This document shows positions 60,820 to 64,000 of a stretch of 64,000 nucleotides of DNA, one piece after another. The number at the start of each line of letters is the position of its first letter. Positions within the stretch are counted from its first letter, which is position 1. Under the pieces are notes generated by a model. It searched no databases. It was not told the origin of the DNA and saw only the letters and a list, made by a program, of their open reading frames with translations. Source of the DNA: Streptomyces formicae (GTDB lineage: Bacteria; Actinomycetota; Actinomycetes; Streptomycetales; Streptomycetaceae); contig NZ_CP022685.1 of NCBI RefSeq assembly GCF_002556545.1, positions 8,100,001 through 8,164,000 of the forward strand. Reading direction: 5' to 3'. Position numbers and translations under genes: made by a program.

Positions 60820-62142
60820 TCACCGTTCAAGCGGCTGACGCGCAGTCTCCGGCAGCCGCAGATACACCACCGAAGAGAGAACACACAGCACGGCCACGTA
60901 CACGGGGAACAACCCAGGGGACCCGATCTCCTTGAACAGGGTCCCCATGTACGGGGCCGTGCCCCCGAAGAGCGCGACGGTCAACGAGTAGGGAAACCCG
61001 ATCCCGGCCGCCCGAACCCGCGCCGGGAACACCTCCGCGTTCACCGCCGCCGAGATCGACGTGAACCCGGTGAGCAGCACCATCCCCGCACACTGCACGA
61101 GCAGCAGCGAACCGAACGACCCCGTGAGGGACTTGAGCAGCGGCACGCTCAGCACGGCGAACCCCACGCCGAAGAAGAGCAGCAGCGGCCTGCGCCCGAT
61201 CCGGTCGGAGAGCAGCCCGCCCAGCGGCTGGAGCAGCGCGAAGAAGCCCAGCGAGAGGGTGCCCGCGAGCAGCGCGTCGCTCTTGTCGATGTCGGTGTTC
61301 AGCTCGGCGTACGTCGGCAGGTACGACGTCCACGTGTAGTAGGCGAGCGTGCCGCCCGCCGTGATGCCGCAGATCAGCAGCGACTGGCGCGGATGGTGCC
61401 GCAGCGCGTCGAACAGGCCGGGCCGCTCGCCCTGTGCGGCGGGCGCCCGGTGCGTCTCGTGCGCGCCCTGCCTGATCCAGAAGCCGACCAGGCTGAGCGC
61501 CGCGCCGATCAGGAACGGAAGGCGCCAGCCCCAGCCGTCCATCTGCCCTTCGCTGAGCGTGGCGACGAGGAGCGCCGCGACGCCGGACGCCGCGAGCTGG
61601 CCCGCGCTCGTGGAGACGTACTGGAAGCTGGAGAAGAGCCCGCGCCGCCCCGGCCCCGCCGACTCCACGAGAAACGTCGTGGAGGCCGCGAACTCGCCGC
61701 CCACCGAGAGCCCTTGGAGCAGCCGCGCGGCGACGAGGACCACGGAGGCGAGCACGCCCACGGACGCGTACGTCGGGGTCAGGCCGACCAGCAGGCTGCT
61801 GCCGCCCATCAGCAGGATGGTGACGGTGAGCGCCGCACGCCTGCCGCGCCGGTCGGCGACCGCGCCCATGAGCAGGCCGCCGACGGGTCGCATGAAGAAG
61901 CCCACCGCGAACACGGCGAACGTGGAGAGCAGGGGGACCAGGGAGTTCCCCGATCCCTTGGGGAAGACCTGGCCCGCGATGTACGTCGCGAGGAACGTGT
62001 ACGCGTACCAGTCGTACCACTCCACCGCGTTGCCCACCGAAGCGGCGAGCAACTGGCGCACGGGGCGCCGCTCGTGGGCGTGGGCGGAGGTGTGGGCGTC
62101 GGCAGAGGAGGCCGTCGTCACCTGCTCGTCGTGCTGTGTCAT
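60820..62142 (-). CDS. MHS-family major facilitator transporter, possibly for carnitine or betaine
   Basis: 440 aa, ~12 helices. VGNAVEWYDWYAYTF and ADRRGRRAALTV are MHS signatures; RLLQGLSVGGEFAASTTFLVE is the central loop. A His-rich N-terminal stretch (DAHTSAHAHERRP) precedes helix 1. ATG 62142 with GGGGAAGG upstream. Convergent with the carnitine operon; MHS proteins include proline/betaine porters, so uptake of carnitine is reasonable but unproven. Confidence 0.82.
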   Translation of the reverse strand: MTQHDEQVTTASSADAHTSAHAHERRPVRQLLAASVGNAVEWYDWYAYTFLATYIAGQVFPKGSGNSLVPLLSTFAVFAVGFFMRPVGGLLMGAVADRRGRRAALTVTILLMGGSSLLVGLTPTYASVGVLASVVLVAARLLQGLSVGGEFAASTTFLVESAGPGRRGLFSSFQYVSTSAGQLAASGVAALLVATLSEGQMDGWGWRLPFLIGAALSLVGFWIRQGAHETHRAPAAQGERPGLFDALRHHPRQSLLICGITAGGTLAYYTWTSYLPTYAELNTDIDKSDALLAGTLSLGFFALLQPLGGLLSDRIGRRPLLLFFGVGFAVLSVPLLKSLTGSFGSLLLVQCAGMVLLTGFTSISAAVNAEVFPARVRAAGIGFPYSLTVALFGGTAPYMGTLFKEIGSPGLFPVYVAVLCVLSSVVYLRLPETARQPLER

Positions 62143-62209
62143 GATCACGACCTTCCCCTGCGCGGCGGCGCCCCACACGTGCTGTCCGTCAGGCGGACGG
62201 GGCGTGCGC

Positions 62210-63079
62210 TCAGCCGGTCGTCGGCTTGTACGAGTAGACCGCCGTCGTCACCAGGCACGGCGCGGGCGGAACGACCTCCACGCGCAGCGTCCCGCGCTCG
62301 GAGTCGTAGTCCACGCCCTCCGTCTCGAAGCCCCCGGAGCAGATGCTGCGCTGCGGCGACGCGAAGAGGCTGGAGACGTGGCCGGTCACCGGCTTGCCGT
62401 CGAGCGGGCGCTCCAGGTCGACCTGGAGGACCGGGCGGTCCTCGGGGAAGAGCTCCTTGGACACGTCGTTGGAGGCGCACACCAGGCGCGTGTCCGAGGC
62501 GAAGTCGCAGCCCTGGATGTCACGGACCGGCTTGTCCAGGGAGATCTGCCCGGCCTGCGCGAGGGTGCCCCCGGTGGGCGGGGTCGAGGAGTTGAGCAGC
62601 GGGGCGGGGAAGACCTGGAGGCGGTTCTGGTCGCCCCATTCGCCGGAGACCAGCCACTGCGCGTCGGGCGAGACGGCCGCGAAGGAGTTGTTGAGCTTCT
62701 CGCCCGGGTCCAGGGGGTGTTCGTAGAGGTAGCGCTGCCCACCGGGCGTGGTGACCGCGTACATCTTCGACTTCGCGTCGTCGCCGCCCTGGTAGGCGTC
62801 GAAGGTGTGGCCCCGCGCGATGTCCGGGTCGCCTATGTGCCCCCAGCCCTTGACGCGCAGATCGAGCGGTATGGAGCCGAGCCCCCGGTACAGGAGCCCG
62901 CCGTCCGCGCGGCTCGCCAGGCCCTGGCTGCCGGTGAGCGAGCTGACGTACGACGTGCCGGACTCCTGCCAGCCGCCGGGGGAGCGGGGCGCGGCCGAGG
63001 CGGCCGAGGCCGTCGACAGGGCCAGTGTGAGGGCGCCGAGCAGGGCGGCGGACGTCTTGAGTGATCTCTTCGGGCTCAT
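62210..63079 (-). CDS. Secreted protein of unknown function
   Basis: 289 aa. Signal peptide MSPKRSLKTSAALLGALTLA... with cleavage after an Ala-rich ASAASA stretch. The mature part repeats short strand-like motifs (GLLYRGLGSIPLDLRV, QWLVSGEWGDQNRLQVFP, GCDFASDTRLVCASND) reminiscent of a small beta-propeller; two Cys pairs may form disulphides. ATG 63079 has GGAGG but ~12 nt away. I do not recognise the family. Divergent from the GH4 gene. Confidence 0.75.
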   Translation of the reverse strand: MSPKRSLKTSAALLGALTLALSTASAASAAPRSPGGWQESGTSYVSSLTGSQGLASRADGGLLYRGLGSIPLDLRVKGWGHIGDPDIARGHTFDAYQGGDDAKSKMYAVTTPGGQRYLYEHPLDPGEKLNNSFAAVSPDAQWLVSGEWGDQNRLQVFPAPLLNSSTPPTGGTLAQAGQISLDKPVRDIQGCDFASDTRLVCASNDVSKELFPEDRPVLQVDLERPLDGKPVTGHVSSLFASPQRSICSGGFETEGVDYDSERGTLRVEVVPPAPCLVTTAVYSYKPTTG

Positions 63080-63135
63080 CGGTGTGCGTACCTCCGTGGG
63101 GGTTCGGGTCGCTGCGGCGCAATCGTACGTAACGT

Positions 63136-63180
63136 GAGAGGAGCCGATACATGGTCCGACAGAAGGTGGTTGAGGCGTGA
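63136..63180 (+). promoter_or_regulatory. Ribosome site and nine-residue upstream ORF coupled to the GH4 gene
   Basis: GAGAGGAG (63136-63143), 7 nt, then ATG at 63151 opens MVRQKVVEA and stops at TGA 63178-63180, which overlaps the GH4 GTG (63177-63179). The GH4 start has only a modest ribosome site of its own, so translation may depend on reading this short ORF. Confidence 0.6.
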
Positions 63181-64000
63181 AGCTGGTCATTCTCGGCGGC
63201 GGTGGATTCCGCGTCCCGCTCGTGTACGGGGCGCTGCTCGGCGACCACGCGGAGGGCCGCGTCACCGAGGTCGTCCTGCACGACCTGGACGCGGGGCGGC
63301 TCGGCGCCATCGCCCGCGTCCTGGCCGAACAGGCCGACGGCGTGCCCGACGCGCCGTCCGTCACCGCCACCACCGATCTCGACGAGGCGCTGCGCGGCGC
63401 CGACTTCGTGTTCTCCGCGATCCGCGTGGGCGGTCTGGAGGGGCGGGCCGCCGACGAGCGCGTCGCGCTCGCCGAGGGCGTCCTCGGGCAGGAGACGGTC
63501 GGCGCGGGCGGCATCGCGTACGGCCTGCGGACCGTGCCCGTCGCCGTCGACATCGCGCGCCGCGTGAAGGAACTCGCCCCCGACGCCTGGGTCATCAACT
63601 TCACCAACCCCGCGGGCCTGGTCACCGAGGCCATGTCCCGGCACGTCGGCGACCGCGTCATCGGCATCTGCGACTCGCCCGTCGGCCTCGGCCGCCGCGT
63701 CGCGCGGGTGCTCGGCGGCAACCCCGACGAGGCGTTCATCGACTACGTGGGCCTCAACCACCTCGGCTGGCTGCGAGGGCTGCGCATCGCAGGCCGCGAC
63801 GAACTCCCGCGCCTGCTCGCCGACCCGGAACTCCTCGGCTCCTTCGAGGAGGGCAGGCTCTTCGGCACCGACTGGCTCAGGTCGCTGGGCGCGATCCCCA
63901 ACGAATACCTGCACTACTACTACTTCAACCGCGAGACCGTCCGCGCCTACCAGGAGGCGGAGCAGACCCGCGGCGCCTTCCTCCACGACCAACAAGGCGG
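63177..64000 (+). CDS. Glycoside hydrolase family 4, 6-phospho-beta-glucosidase type (3' end beyond the window)
   Basis: At least 274 aa; open to the window edge. KLVILGGGGFRVPLVYG binds NAD; INFTNPAGLVTEA, GICDSPVGLGRR (the Cys that helps hold Mn2+) and VGLNHLGWLRGL follow the GH4 order. GH4 enzymes cleave phosphorylated glycosides by an NAD- and Mn2+-dependent redox mechanism. The CDSP version fits 6-phospho-beta-glucosidases better than alpha-glycosidases. Full-length members are ~420-450 aa, so about a third is missing. Confidence 0.87.
   Translation, partial: MKLVILGGGGFRVPLVYGALLGDHAEGRVTEVVLHDLDAGRLGAIARVLAEQADGVPDAPSVTATTDLDEALRGADFVFSAIRVGGLEGRAADERVALAEGVLGQETVGAGGIAYGLRTVPVAVDIARRVKELAPDAWVINFTNPAGLVTEAMSRHVGDRVIGICDSPVGLGRRVARVLGGNPDEAFIDYVGLNHLGWLRGLRIAGRDELPRLLADPELLGSFEEGRLFGTDWLRSLGAIPNEYLHYYYFNRETVRAYQEAEQTRGAFLHDQQG

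Noticed and set aside
1..64000. tRNA/rRNA genes, CRISPR arrays, insertion sequences, prophage, attachment sites
   Set aside because: None recognised by reading; no transposase or integrase motifs, no regularly spaced repeats with unique spacers, no cloverleaf with a CCA end noticed. A tRNAscan or ISfinder search would settle this.

Overview
The window is high-GC actinobacterial DNA, almost certainly from a Streptomyces chromosome. Evidence: very strong G/C bias at third codon positions, GTG starts, many leaderless or ATGA-coupled genes, SARP/AfsR-type regulators, a LuxR-type LAL regulator, MHS transporters, and a GCGCAGTTCCCCGCGCCCCT intergenic element I recognise from other Streptomyces sequences. 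I saw no rRNA, tRNA, CRISPR array, insertion sequence or phage module. The first gene (collagenase) and the last (GH4 glycosidase) are cut by the window edges.

Layout. 1-2.7 kb: end of a secreted collagenase and a GH3 N-acetylglucosaminidase-like gene behind a palindrome resembling a DasR operator. 2.9-11.4 kb: an unusual cluster. On the minus strand a five-gene operon encodes a radical SAM protein, an alpha/beta-hydrolase fused to a DegT aminotransferase, a LuxC-like reductase, a LuxE-like activating enzyme and a PhyH-type dioxygenase. Two plus-strand oxidoreductases (MDR, Gfo/Idh/MocA) converge on it. 11.8-13.5 kb: a Clp-N/HTH regulator with a clear operator, then a 3-hydroxybutyrate dehydrogenase. 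13.8-19.9 kb: SbnA and SbnB homologues (L-2,3-diaminopropionate synthesis), an AurF-like diiron N-oxygenase and a large LAL regulator. 20-34.3 kb: mostly ordinary genes (DapB-like reductase, AhpD-like protein, M4 protease, MHS transporter, GAF/PucR regulator, LysR regulator, DinB-like enzyme, a solitary second cytochrome b, metallophosphoesterase, RCK ion-channel-like protein).

34.5-54 kb holds the strongest candidate for an undescribed system: two related peptide-maturation loci. Locus B (minus strand, 44.7-47.9 kb) has two radical SAM/SPASM proteins, a haem-oxygenase-like diiron enzyme (HDO) and a 65-residue precursor-like peptide. A two-permease ABC exporter lies just upstream. Locus A (plus strand, 34.5-38 kb) has paralogues of one radical SAM protein and of the HDO, but its precursor-like sequence is the C-terminal tail of an MFS transporter. 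An in-frame internal GTG with a good Shine-Dalgarno sequence could release that tail as a free peptide. Between the loci lie an adenylate-cyclase/ATPase regulator, a cytosolic subtilisin (candidate leader protease), a GAF protein and a SARP regulator. A second AfsR-like regulator, with 11-bp-spaced heptamer repeats in its promoter, follows the exporter. The gene logic recalls PQQ biosynthesis (PqqA peptide, PqqC haem-oxygenase fold, PqqE radical SAM/SPASM).

57.3-62.1 kb is a carnitine-catabolism locus: XRE-TetR regulator, BKACE (CdhC), carnitine 3-dehydrogenase (CdhA), betainyl-CoA thioesterase (CdhB) and a convergent MHS transporter. The window ends with an unknown secreted protein and, divergent from it, a GH4 6-phospho-beta-glucosidase gene with a coupled nine-residue upstream ORF.
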